DNA of 64,000 nt. Origin: Vespula vulgaris (taxonomy: Eukaryota; Arthropoda; Insecta; Hymenoptera; Vespidae). The notes beneath the pieces are model-generated. The model had not been told where the DNA came from, ran no database searches, and was given only the letters and a program-made list of their open reading frames with translations. Each line of letters begins with the position of its first letter. Within the stretch, counting starts at the first letter, position 1. Location: assembly GCF_905475345.1 (NCBI RefSeq), contig NC_066588.1, positions 12,011,473 through 12,075,472 of the forward strand, read 5' to 3'. A program made the position numbers and the translations under genes. Positions 12,801-25,756 of this stretch are shown one piece after another.

Positions 12801-15117
12801 ATTTATTTTTGTAGCGTCCTCGTCTGTGTTGCCATTCATAGAAGATAGAAACGAAGTTCGACGAAACGGTCTATAAGCCTATACGATAAATTTCGAGAAG
12901 CCACGTTTCTATAGACAGTTTAATAATTTTGAAAGCTTCAGTTATTTCCTGGACGATCGAAATTCGCTCACATTATTAGAAAAGAAAAAGATACGGTCAG
13001 GGCTGGGTTTGCTGGATTTGATTTATTTTTCGTTTTTCGATGAAACGTGGCGAAAGAAAGTATAGTCACGGTATACGCGATACGGCATATGTATGTCAAC
13101 ATATACACCGATGTGTTGCATGCGAATGAATGGAAGTAAAAAAAAAAGAAAACAAAATAAACGAGAATGATCGCGTAGGACGTAAAAGGTCCCTCGTAAT
13201 TCCTCGTAAGTCGATGTACATAAGTCTTCGATAAGACGAGATATCAGAGATTGTGAGAACGGTTAGTCGTGGACCAACTGTGGGAAAAAGAGGATGGAGG
13301 TTTGCGGATCGACGCTCACGGTATAAAGACCGATCAACCGGAAAACGTCCAAACTCACAATTGGCCTCAGGGAATATTTCATTTGGTAGGAATTTTTTCG
13401 TCCATTTTCTTTTCCCAGTCGATTTACTCTTTTTCTCTGTCTCTCTTTCCCTCTTTCTCTCTGTCTCTCTTTCTTTCTCTCTTTTATTTTCTGTGTCACC
13501 ATTCTATTCTATTCAGCAACAAATTCTGCTCGGAAAATATGGGCGAACGTCTAAACACAAATTGAAATAAACACGTAAGATAGAAAGAGACGAAGCGAAA
13601 GGGGGAAGAAAATCCTATCGCAAACGACCCTTGGATCGACGCGATCATCTGGAAAATTCGAAAACTCACTCTAGCCCAACTGGCGTGGTCACTCGACTGA
13701 CTCGTTATCGAACGCATATAATCGTTTCCATGTGTACCTTTCACATCGATAGATAGTACGAATCAAAGAGGAATGATCTTGATTTGGAATCATTCGACAT
13801 TGCGTTCTTTGCGAATAAGAAAGATCAGACAAATGATATTCGTCGAACGATATTTGTATCAGAAGAGATATTGAATGTGTTATCGTAGTTAGTTTCACTT
13901 TCAAGGACGATCGAAAAGGGTATACCATTTGAGAGTACTTTTCTTATATTTTGTTAAGGACCGAGAAAGCTAAAAAAAAAATTGTTATGATGTTCGATGC
14001 TTTCACGGTAGACGAGAAAGCTTTTTCTATTATCAAGTTTATCGACGTAGACAGCGTAGTTCAGAAAAAACAATATAGAGAGAGCGAGAGAGAGAGAGAG
14101 AGAGCGAGCAAGAGAGAAAAAAGAGAGAGAGAGAGAGAACAAATGCGTCCTGCCAAGTTGATCGTTCCGCTTTCCTTCTCAATATTCACGCGTCACGAAT
14201 AAGATGATCCTTCGTATTTATTATCATCGAGAGCGTACCGAGCATAGCCCGGTCAACGAAGCGGAAAGCAATTCCGCGCGACACCGGCACGCCTCTTCTT
14301 GAAGCGTGAAATCCGAAAAAATCACACTCGCCAGGATGAGTAATTTTTGTTGGGCTCGGTACCCGAGGAAACTTTCCTTGTTTTATCGTTATATTAGGCG
14401 AGAAAAAGGGATAAGGGTGAAAAGGTCCAAGCAGGAATTGAGCTTATCTGGCGGCACCTTTGCGTAAAGGCTGCTTCTACTGGTCGATACTCCATATGGA
14501 AACTGTATAAACGTATGTCGTAGTGAGCCCCAAGGGTCTTTCTTTTTCTCTCCCCCTGTCCTTCAGTCTATCCTTCTTTTTCTCAAGCAAACGGCCAATC
14601 GACGTCCATCGACGTCGAGCTTGGCCGAAGGACCTTCTTAGTGAAATCGGTGACCCTCGTGATTTGACTACTTCCTCCGTCCGACCGAATTATCTCTGTT
14701 TGAATAACTCCACCGTAGTTCGCGACACTCGACGTTTGCAGAGCTTATTTAAATAAATGTCCGAACGTGACATATGCGACTTCTTTTTATCGAGGACAAG
14801 GCGTGTCAACGACGATGAGGAGCTTAACAGGCTACGAATGTCCAGACTTTTCCGAATCGAGTAACACGAGTTTGACTATCGTCTCTAGGCGACCCTTCTT
14901 CCCTATCCTGACGTATAGTTTGGAAAATTCGGGAAATCGATTGGACGAGGAGAGGATGTTGTACGTCTCTACTCTTGGCTTCTTGGGTGCCATCGAATGG
15001 AGATACCTATAGGGTCGTAAGAAGAATCGGAGACACCGGATAATCCGGTGGCTCTTGCCTAAGTCTATGCGTGTGTCCTTGGAAGAGAAACGAGAATAGG
15101 TACTACGCGATAGATGG

Positions 15118-15152
15118 AAAGAAGGAAAGAAAGAAAGAAAGGAAGGAAGGAA

Positions 15153-15204
<52 letters not shown>
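15118..15204. repeat. GAAA tetranucleotide tract
   Basis: (GAAA)n with a short GGAA-rich interruption near 15140..15157. It produces KKERKKERK/FLSFFLSF phantom ORFs. Confidence 0.9.
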
Positions 15205-15205
<1 letters not shown>

Positions 15206-16441
15206 GTGGATCCTTCTAAAAGAAGAATCGGAATCGGAGAGGTGTGTGGGAGGGGAAGGAGGTCACGTCGAGTTACTCTCACAGTCGTCATCTCAGATCA
15301 ATCACGGAGTACGGGTAACGTAATCGGAAAGTCCTTTATATCCGACGAAACTAAGTTCCGAGGCAATTTGCGTCTCTCTTTGTAAGGAGTAAGGAGTAGG
15401 TTGGGTGCTAGTAGGAGGTGGAGGTCGAGACGAAGGAGAAGGGATGGAAGGAATCGGGAGAAAGAGGACCAAGGGTGTCTTCTGCAGAGGCTCCTGCGAC
15501 TTTGCATCGCTTCGAGCCGGTTTCAGGCCATACCTCTTCTCCCCATTGCTTCTCTTTCGCGTATAAGGAATAGGGGACCACCCTTCCCTCCCATTTCCCT
15601 TCTTCGTTCTTATCGTACTCGTACTCTTTTCCTACGCGAGAATCCAGCCCTCCTTTCCTATCCACTTTCTTATATACGTCTCGTCTGCTCTCTTCGCCTT
15701 CCTTTTCTATGCCCTTCGTTTCCACTTTCTACGTACCTTGTTTCTTACCTGCCTTCTGATACTCGTCCCTCGTCCACAATTCCCTCCAATTCTTTTCTCG
15801 AAACAAGTTTGTAAAACCCAATTTTCCTGTAGGTTGACAAGTCATCTAGTCGCAAGCTCTAAACTCTCTCTCTTTCTTTCTTTCTCTTTCTCCTCTCTCT
15901 TCGAATGGTGTGTTCTATCTGTCTCTATATATGATATTTCTCCCTCTTTTATGGCGACTCTAACAATCTGATATCAAGATAGAGTTTAGCCTGACTCTTT
16001 CAATTCTTTCTTTTTTTTTTCTAAAACATGAATAAATTTTCAATTATGACCACTGTATAAAGATCTTTGCTAATTAAGCAAACATTGAAATCTTTATTGT
16101 CCGACGAACGTTTTGAATAACGCAAAGATATCTCGATAAGACGATTAAAATAAAAATACGAGAAAATTAATCCGATAATGTCACGAGACTTGCCATCCAG
16201 AATTCGATATATATCGCTGGTTGAGAAAGCGATAACGTCGAGGTTGTAATCAATCTTGAAGGAATTAGATCTTCCTTCACCACTAGCAACGAGAATAGTA
16301 ACATCGGATCGATCTCATAAATTCTAGATACGAATGATTAATTAACGCTCATCGAGGAAGACTAGGGAGTTAACTTTTGTGCTTTGCTCGATTCATCCTT
16401 CGAATCTTGCCTTTTGAAGCGATCGAAATCATAGGAAAGGT

Positions 16442-16481
<40 letters not shown>

Positions 16482-17647
16482 GTTCTCTATTTCATATGAA
16501 TCTGGGTATAATACCATTTGGCCCGCATTTACGGCCGCTGCTGCTATCGGTCGCCGTCTCCAACGTCGACCGGCTGTGAATTATACGATTAATCTCTTAC
16601 CGAAAATTGGGTTACCGGAGTGAGATTGCTCGGTTGAGGATATGGTCCGATAGTTATAAGCGAGCGAACGAAGAAAGGAAATTTCCTTCGCGAACCGACG
16701 TTCTCGAGTACCTACCACGAAATTCCAAGTTTCCCGAAGGCGTTCCAACCGATAATAATAATTCTTCCTGGTTATATGATTAATAACCGTGCGATATGAA
16801 TCAATGACACTGAACGAGTATCATCTTTTCGTATTATCTTACGTTCAAAACAAATCAAATTACCTTTAGACTTCCGAAATGACAATAAAAGATTTTTAGA
16901 AACTACGCTTGCTCTTTTTAATATCATCGGTAGATTTTTTATTTAAGATTTAATAAGGAAGTAAGTAGGATTATAAAGAAGAAAGCAAATCGTTTTAATT
17001 TGAAAATGAAATTCCCTAAAGAAGTAATTCGGTTAAATCGCTTTGTAATTTGTGTACGCTAAGGACACATAACGTAGCTTACCTATTCGAAAGAACGATA
17101 CTTTAGATTCCCCTTTGTAGATTACGTCGATCGAGTCGATCGTTAAAACACCGAGATCCTCCTTTAAACTTTTACGAGGGCTCCTCTTCTCGTATTTTCA
17201 TTTGATATCTCTGAGCGAATCGAAAACGCAGGTGTACCGGACAATAAGGAATTCGTGTTCCGCTAAAGAGTCGAGAAGAGAGTAGAGTGTAGATGGTTCG
17301 AAAGAGAGACAAAGAGAAAGAGAGAAAGAGAAAGACAGAGAAAGAAGGGAAAAGGTGATCTCACCGATTACAGGGCGAATTTAGAGGAGATCCCCTTCAT
17401 GCTCTCGTTCTGTGAACGAAGTCAAGTAACAATTCCGGGATTACGGCGCTCCCGAAATGAAATTTCATTCGCGAGGCCGCCGCCTTCTCCCGGCACATCG
17501 AAGAAGCCGCGTCGTCTCCCGAGGGAGTTGCCGGTATAGCAGACAGGGTAGTAGCCGGGAACGCGAGAGGGTTGCAGCCGAGTTCCCCGCTTTCCCACCA
17601 TCTTCCTCATTCTCCTTCTCTTCCACGGCACCTCTCTTTCAACAACT

Positions 17648-17695
17648 TCCACCACTACTACCACCACCACCACCACCACCACCACCACCACTACT
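17648..17695. repeat. CCA trinucleotide tract
   Basis: About a dozen CCA/CTA repeats, giving poly-Pro (+) or poly-Val (-) in translation. The surrounding ORFs lack splice or start support. Confidence 0.85.
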
Positions 17696-17969
17696 AGTAC
17701 CATCAGAACCAGTACCAGTACCAACGTGGAATCAGTCGCCTCCGGTCTCTTCCAATTTTCTCTTCGTTTCGAGAAAAGCGGCGGGAGATGCGCCACGAGG
17801 GAGTTTACCGGAAGGATCTCGTCTTGGGACGATATTATTCCCTTCTTCCCACCTTCTTTTACCCTTTTTTTACCTCCTTTTTTTACCTCCTTCACCTTCA
17901 CCCTCCTTCTGTTGAGCTTCTGAACTTGAACGCTCGACTCGAACGGCGAACTACCGTCGCGTGCACGAG

Positions 17970-18015
<46 letters not shown>

Positions 18016-18433
18016 CTATTTGCATCTCTGTTTTTTCCTCTCCTTTTCTCTCTTTCTCTTTCTGTCTCTTTCTTTTCCTGACATCACGTCGTTGCGTCTT
18101 AAATTCTTCCGCGATAGTTCGTTATGTCCCTCCTTATTTTTCTTTTCGATCGTCTCCTGCTAAGCGACTGACGCATAATCAGAGCACGCCACGAGACAAA
18201 AGACATTTGGAATTCGTGTTTTAGGGGGATGGAAGAGTTAGTTTTCTTCTGCTTCTATACGTATATACATATATACTCTTTCTTTCTTTTTTTCTTTTTC
18301 TTTCTCCCTCCCTCTCTCTCTATCTTCTTCTAAATAAAACATTCACTCCTTTTCCATTCTTTTCCTCTCCTTTTGCCGGAAACTGGAAACGAGGTGTCAG
18401 CCACAACAACCAACTGCCGCACCTTGTCACCCA

Positions 18434-18476
<43 letters not shown>
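18434..18476. repeat. CGA trinucleotide tract
   Basis: Fourteen consecutive CGA units, pure and CpG-rich, in an otherwise AT-rich sequence. No ORF of interest passes through it. Confidence 0.9.
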
Positions 18477-18550
18477 TTTTCCTCTTTCCATCTCGACTTC
18501 CTACTAACTCGCTATTCATTTCCGCGAAAGGAAAGAAATGCCATTCGGAG

Positions 18551-18985
18551 AAAAGATTCGACTTGCTTCGCAAACGTATCTGAAAATTATTCGAATCCTT
18601 TTTTCGAAGGGTTCCTTCGAAATTTTTTTTCTTCTTTACTTATTAAAGAAGTACTCATAAATATTTTTGTATTTATTAAATGTGGAGTCAAGAGTGAATC
18701 CGTTGGAAAAATTTGTTCAGTTTTTATTCTATAATAATCTTTATTTGGAAAACATTATTTCGAAAATTATATAAAAGATTGGACTTGTTTCGCAAGCGTA
18801 TCCCGAAAGTTATTCGAATCCTTTTTTCGAAGGGTTCCTTCGAAATTTTTTTTCTTCTTTACTTATTAAAGAAGTACTCATAAATATTTTTGTATTTATT
18901 AAATATGGAAAGTCAAGAATGAATCCGTTGGAAAAATTTGTTCAGTTTTTATTCTACAACAATCTTTATTTTGATAATATTATAT
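18551..18985. repeat. Tandem duplication, 222-bp period, two copies
   Basis: AAAAGATT(C/G)GACTTG occurs at 18551 and 18773. Most of the sequence that follows is repeated, including the self-complementary TTCGAAGGGTTCCTTCGAA and the segment CTTTACTTATTAAAGAAG. Similarity fades near 18985. Both copies diverge by point changes and small indels. No protein was recognised here. Confidence 0.8.
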
Positions 18986-20891
18986 TTAACTCTAGCAATA
19001 AAGAATTTATCTCAGTTATTTCAGTTTTTAATAACAAGATGAATCTAGATCTTACTAGTATTATTTTAACACATCTTTTAAGTAGTAGTATTTTTAGTAC
19101 TAGCACTATTTGATATACCTAACTTTTAAGTGTATATATTAAGGATAATTCCATTTTGTAGTATTTAAATACGCTTTGTTATTTAAATACCTCATTACTC
19201 ATTTGGTTATCTCATTTTCTAACGAAATTTTGATCCTTTATGTTATAATTTATTTCTCAAGATATATTCTGTCGTTTTGAAATCGCGAATCATAACGAAA
19301 CAGTTTTCGTCTATCTCGAGCAACGGTACTCGAATGGTCGTATTAAGTTTGCAAGAAAGGAGGGAACGTGTAATCGAGAGCAAGCCACCCAAGCACCGCA
19401 GAATATAAACGAAGTGGAAGTTAATCGCCGCCATGGCGATTTGTTCAGGGATTATTTGGACAAATCGAGATAACTGTCCGAACACGTTTGGCCCATATAG
19501 GTGTAGGCGTAGTCTCTCGTTGATTAGCATGCCACAGTACGGAGATAAGCGGCCTAGCCACACGACGATATAGTTGACCAACCAATCCTGATCGGTCTAT
19601 AGAGCATTTCACGTACGATAATCCGCGCTATTGTCGCCAACGTCGTCGGGACCGTCCATCGATATTTACACTGTTGTAAGCGTTATAAAAAATATTTTTT
19701 GAAAAAGAAAAAAAACCGCAACACCATACGGCTCGTTTGATAAAAATTCATTACAGTATATGGAGGACAAGGATTAGAAAACGAATAATAAGGGATTCTA
19801 AAATTCTTCTATCCAACATTAATGATTCTAATTTACTCGAAGTAATTTAGTTCTTCGTTGGAGTTTTCTTAATAGGAAGCACGAGATTCACAAAGTCTAA
19901 AAGTTACCAACTAACACGTCAAACAGCTTTCCCTATTTCTCTTCCCTTCTCTTTCTTTTGACACGATCAGCATTATACTATGCACGTAGTTAGTTGATTC
20001 GCTGGCGTCAGCGGGAATTGTACGAGTAGGTGCAGCTCAGAATGCTCCTGTTGTTGGTCGGCCGATGCTCCACGCCGGCGTGACGTAGATAGGAAGCGAA
20101 CAATAATTGATCGTACCCCCTGAGCTCCCGCCATAAGCCCATGATCCTGTTATTGCAGATACGCAGGGCACGGGCTCCAGTTCGCCTACCTACGTATCTA
20201 AACGCATCCATTTTACTCTAGTCCCGTGCATGGGGATTTTGCAGAAAGCGTGGCCGTTGAGAGAAAGAGAAAGCAAGGAAGAAAAAAGAAAAAGCGAGAG
20301 AGAGAGAAAGAGAGAGAGAAGAAAAGAGAAAGAACGAAAGAAGAAAGGAAGATAACGAATTTGATTGATAGATATGCCGTGATAGTATAAACTAGTACCG
20401 ATCCGGCGCGAAACTACGAAGAGAAATAATTAAAAATAGTAGATACAAATAAACTAGGCCGGAGGATTACATTTTGTTTTTCTCGACGATTATTCTTCAT
20501 ATCTATCGAGCCGGCAAATCGATTCTATATTTCTTCTTTGTCTCGCTTTTTTCTCGTTAAACAAGCATAGCTTTAGTTCGGCCAATGCTTTTCCAAATTT
20601 TTCTCATAAAAATCACTTTTAACATACACTCATTGCAACATATTTTCATTGCGAGGAATAAAGAGAACATTCAATATATATTCAATATATATATATATAT
20701 ATATAGGTATACTCGAAACGATTCGAATGAAATGGATTCGAAATTTTACACTATTCTATTGAAATAACATAACGATCGAGCTCCATTAATGGTTTATGAT
20801 AGAGGAGAAATTGTTCAAAAATGTATTCGCTGCGAGAAGAAAAAAGTTAACGCGTTTGATCTAGTCTATTTTTCTTTTTTCTATATCGACC

Positions 20892-20974
20892 TCATTCATT
20901 CATTCATTCATTCATTCATTCATTCATTCATCTATTCATTTATTCGTTCTTTCTTTCGTTCATTCATTCATTCA
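20892..20974. repeat. CATT tetranucleotide tract
   Basis: CATT repeats with an imperfect middle (TCTATTCATTTATTCGTTC). Read in frame it gives an SFIHSFIHSFI peptide, an artefact of the repeat. Confidence 0.9.
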
Positions 20975-21439
20975 TATCGTTTTTATTTCCCAAAAAGTAT
21001 CGATTGACTGCAACAAGAAAAATAAATTCGACAGCGATAATTTATCAATAACATTTCGAGCCAAATATAAATTCTACTTTAACTTGATACCGTGTAACAA
21101 TCATGGAACTTAACAAGAGAAAAGGAAACACAGAGTGAGAGAGAAAGTGATAGGAAGAAGTAAAGAAGAGTATTAAAAAGAATATACAAATAGGATGGCA
21201 CCACTTCTATTTTTAAACGTTGCACGTCCTTACCATATAGATTGTGGCCTACACATACCATCGTCCATACAAGTGTAGATTCATTTGATATATGTTGCTG
21301 CACGAATAGAAAAGAGAAAAATTGAAAGAGACAGTAAAAAAAAAAAAAAAAGGAATAGGAACGAATAAAGGCACAATACAGTGGCACAAAAGTATCGAAT
21401 CACTGGCAATAGTTCGTTTTCGATGAATCGAAACGCTTT

Positions 21440-21465
21440 CTCTCTTTCTCCCTATCTCTCTTCCC

Positions 21466-21499
<34 letters not shown>

Positions 21500-21649
21500 T
21501 TCTCTATTGATAGGTATGTATAAACATCATTATTGTATTTCTGTACGAATAAGCTAGCAATAGTAATAAATAGAAGGCCACTAACCTTGTCTACAGTAAT
21601 TACATGTTATTAACTAAACTCTTGATCAAAAAATCTCTTTCTATCTCTT

Positions 21650-21697
<48 letters not shown>

Positions 21698-22015
21698 CAG
21701 AAGTATGCCAAAGCACTAGATTTCGATCGCAAACGTATAAATAGTAAATCAGAGGATGGAATCAGGTGAGCCAAACGTAAACGTTTATCGCGGATATGTA
21801 TTGATCCACGAGCAAATGTAATAGTTTAATTCATTCGCACCGACATTTATTCTGGCGGGACGTTATTTATTGATCGAATTACCGACCACCAATAATAGCA
21901 GGATTGGATTTAAAAGAACTTATCGTGAAAAATTAGGATTTTCTCTCTCTTTCTCTCTCTCTCTCTCTTTTTCTCTCTCTTTCTCTGTTTTTCTCTCTTT
22001 TTCTCTCTTTTTTTC
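21440..22015. repeat. Three CT-rich tracts
   Basis: CT-rich runs near 21440..21515, 21640..21697 and 21943..22015, separated by ordinary AT-rich DNA. All have pyrimidines on the + strand. Confidence 0.85.
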
Positions 22016-25000
22016 ATTCTTTTCCGTGTAACTGGATTCCACGAGTAAAACAGATTGTAACTTTTACCGTTCGGAGTCCGGTACATGCTAGAACAGAGTT
22101 ATTTACCGTGTTAATTTTTTTTCTTTTTTTTTTTTTCTTTTTTCTGAACAAGGGGTCGGTCTCCTATCGTTCGACCGAACATTCTCGTTACACAAAACAA
22201 CATTCTAATTGCCAAGATCGTATTGCAAGGGACACGATTACAATAGACGCTACCGGATTTTCGGGGGTTTCTAAATTGCCCTTCTAGTACCGAACAGAGA
22301 CGTCGACTGGCAAATCTGTCATTTTGGAATAGAATTAGGAGGCGAGGAAGAAGGGAGGACGATAGACACCCTTCTCCGAATATAATCGTGCAAAACCCCC
22401 AGGAGGACGAGACACTCGTGCAAGCACATCTGTTCGTATTTTACAAGTGTCCTTTATATGACAATTATTTATCAAATCTTTTTTCACACAATTTTTCTTC
22501 TTTTTTTACTTTAATCGTTTGCCAATAATGGTTGTATCTGTTTCTCTCCAGATAATGATATAAATCTTTTAAATGATATTTGTAATGTTATGTTAACATA
22601 TCAGTTTTTAATATTACGTTAATTCATCCAGTTAATCGTGAAAGTTTTCTTTTACTGTTAGCATTATATCATTTATATGTGACGCTATCATTTCAATTTC
22701 AAGGAAGTTGTTAAAGGTAGATCAACGAAAGATCGGTAAATACTCAAAGATCGATTTCAAGACGTGTTAGAGCGGACAGTGAGTTTCGAGGATTCGCAAA
22801 TCGACTATTTACGGGGAAGCAAACAGGGCGATAAGCGAATGTCTACGGGGTGTAATGGGCCTCAGGGCTATAAGCGACGGGTTCCGCTCAAGATTTGCAT
22901 GACAATGCTCCGTCATTACGCGCCCAGCCCAATCAAACGTCGAGCATACACCGTTTGCTCGGTGAGTGTTTATTAGCGATGCGTCGATGCAAATGCCTCA
23001 ACGCTTCTCTCTCATACTCAGATTGTATATGTCACGTGGTTGCATTAATAATTCGCCCTTTCGTAGATCTAGAATCACTCTCCGCTTCTCTTCTTCACTA
23101 GAATTCACTTTCGATATCTTCAGAGAATGCAAATATTCTCGTTCAACGATATCTTATTCTTATTATAAACTTCGATGATTAATCTTTGATTGATTTAACG
23201 TAAATGATGATATCGAATAAAAAATATGTTTATACGTGAATTAAAAGCTATTATCGAATTAAAACCATCGAGTCCTGTTTATCTTTTCGTTCCATAACTC
23301 AAAATTCATTAGAAGAATTATTTTTTATTCATAACATAATTTTCAGTTCAAGAATAAGAATTATCTTTCATTCGTAATATAATTCTCAGCTTAAGAATTA
23401 CAACTGTCGTGTTTTTAAAAATATTTACATTTATTTATAAGTATATACTGATAATAATAAAATCAAGAAGCTGTGACGTTGTCTTTAGAGAAATTTGAAA
23501 GGGTCAGCGTTCTTGTCGAAAGGAATATTAAGTAAGTGCAGCAGTTAAATTCTTTTCGGTCTGATTTCGATTCTTTCGGACTTCCAAGGAATTCGATTTC
23601 TTGATAAACGATGACTTCGGTCTTTCTCTGTTAGATAAATTTGATGCTTGCATCTTCTTGTCAAGAACTCGTAATATATTCTGCTGTTATTGCTTAACAA
23701 CGAAACAGAATAATCTTTCATTGCTTTTAGGATCGATCGAAGATTAGAAACTTTCGGAAAGGTAATATGCTATCTGGTTTCTTTTGTCATTCAAGTCATT
23801 TAACTTTCATAACTTTGAAATATCGGAAAGTATGTTCTTTTTTTTTCTATTTTCTCGATTATTTATACATACATTTTTAGAAATAATATATATTTTGTTA
23901 CACTTGAGTTAAACGCACAAATATTTTTCTTATATTTTTCTCCACTTAATCTTTTAATTAATGCATTCTAATATATCCTATTTAACGAGAGCATTTCTTT
24001 TTTATTTTTTTGACATTTCGATTATCACTTTATTATTAACCATTACATATTATTTGAAAGAATCCTTTTATATAGTTTCTCATAATTTTTTCTTTATTCT
24101 TTAGATACGAATAACAAACTCACTTCTATTTATTCTTTTCGTTATCTCTCTGTTTAAATAACCTCTCTTCTTTCAATATTTGAATTTTCCCAGTGTTTTC
24201 ATAATTTAGCTACGCTAATCGACTTATACGGTATCTGTTAACAGACAATTCTTTGAAACGACTTTATACGACGTAAACTTCTTTGTGTTATCTCTATCAC
24301 AGCAATAGATTACCAACAGAACAACCTGAATAATTAAATAGAAACAATAAAGAAGAAAGATGCGGTTATTCAAACGAAGTAAGAATATTTTCATCCTTTT
24401 CCGACGGAACATGAATACTTTTACACCAAATAAATGATTACTGCAAACGAATACACACACAAATATATTTTCATCCATAAAATTAATTGACTTAGAAAAC
24501 TAGAATGTATTCGAGTTGAGATTGAATAGATAATAACATAAAAAAAATATTCGTGTTTAATCGAGTATCGTGTTTAATCGTATATGTAGATCTTCCATAA
24601 ATAGTAATATATACACACACGCACACACACACACATTTTTTGTTCAGTCGATACCAGATAAAGTTGTATTTAGCAAAAAAGGATCGATATGGTAGCTGAC
24701 GGTATAGGAAAACGTCAAAGGCAGACCATTAGGCGACATTTCGGATTTCCACCATAATTGCGCAATTATTGGCCAGAAGTTCGTCGCACGAAAATCCAAG
24801 GGAAAGTTCGAAAACCCGAAGGCGTTTTAGTCGACAGCGACGATCTCGACGGGGTATCTACGAATTGCTATTCCCTCCTTTCCTATCTCTCTCTCTCTCT
24901 CTTTTTCGATTCGCATACACTGGTCCTCTCGTCTATACTTGGCAAGCTGTTCTCGAGACTCGCAGTCACCATTGAGGAACAATAAATGATTATTGTCGAG

Positions 25001-25073
25001 ACTATTACGAGAATGGGACATGGGGTGGTGGGTAGAGGTCCCCATTGGAACCGTTCGGTGGTCAGTTTCTCTT

Positions 25074-25075
<2 letters not shown>

Positions 25076-25113
<38 letters not shown>

Positions 25114-25282
25114 TCTCTCCTCTCTTTCTCTTATACTCTCCAACTGGATGCATGTGACCGCGTGTGTACAAGCCGTACCCGTATATGTGCCACCATTATT
25201 TCTCGTATCTCGCGAGTCCATGCACGACTTCGTGCCTACCATCTACCCTTTCTCTCTCTGTCTCTGTCTCTCTCTCTCTCTT

Positions 25283-25320
<38 letters not shown>

Positions 25321-25370
25321 TCTTCTGTATCCCTCTGTCTCTCTCTGTCTCTCTTTCTTTTCATCCACTT
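25076..25370. repeat. CT tracts
   Basis: Pure CT at 25079..25108 and CT with CTGT interruptions at 25246..25360. These create overlapping LSLSLS and ERERER ORFs on both strands. Confidence 0.9.
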
Positions 25371-25688
25371 CAACCCTTTGAACTCTTCCTTCCTTATAAC
25401 AGGAAATACTCGAACGAACAACCTGCATTCACTTCAGTTGACGAAGATAATTATTTTTATCTTGATTTTTCTAGGAAGAAAATAATCCGAACGTGCACGT
25501 AAGATTTTGATGTAATCGCAATATGAAATATTCGTTTGAGATCGTTTCGTTCATGTTTCGTTTACGTTCCGTGCAAAGTTAAAACAAGGTTCGATTTTCT
25601 AGATGAATAAGCATACATAGAGTCTTACATAATTTAGTCGACTAAGGTGATACGACGGTCTTGAAATTAATTCCTAGACGCAATACTC

Positions 25689-25689
<1 letters not shown>

Positions 25690-25754
<65 letters not shown>
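25690..25754. repeat. Long pure GA tract
   Basis: An uninterrupted run of about 32 GA units, the longest pure dinucleotide tract I noticed in the window. Confidence 0.9.

Positions 25755-25756
<2 letters not shown>

Larger units (their letters stand above)
6851..18433. other. Gene-poor stretch with microsatellites
   Basis: AT-rich DNA with CT/GA tracts (7550, 10075, 12400, 12620, 13430, 14080, 15120, 15870, 16447, 17970). GC-richer unique patches at about 7340..7470, 14220..14480, 14580..15010, 16520..16760 and 17420..17560 contain no ORF I can support as a gene. Confidence 0.4.
18986..25070. other. Gene-poor stretch with two unique islands
   Basis: Mostly AT-rich. At 19243..19581 (-) a 112-codon ORF with a mixed, protein-like composition sits in a GC-richer patch. 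At 20000..20210 and 22750..22980 further unique patches occur. None has a recognised domain or convincing splice sites. Confidence 0.35.

Noticed and set aside
12267..12848. 193-codon + ORF
   Set aside because: Mostly translation of GA and CT tracts.
17422..17915. Overlapping 152- and 159-codon ORFs on opposite strands
   Set aside because: Both depend on the CCA repeat (poly-Pro or poly-Val), contradict each other and lack splice or family evidence.
24827..25502. Several overlapping ORFs of 110-146 codons on both strands
   Set aside because: All are low-complexity LSLSLS or ERERER translations of CT tracts.
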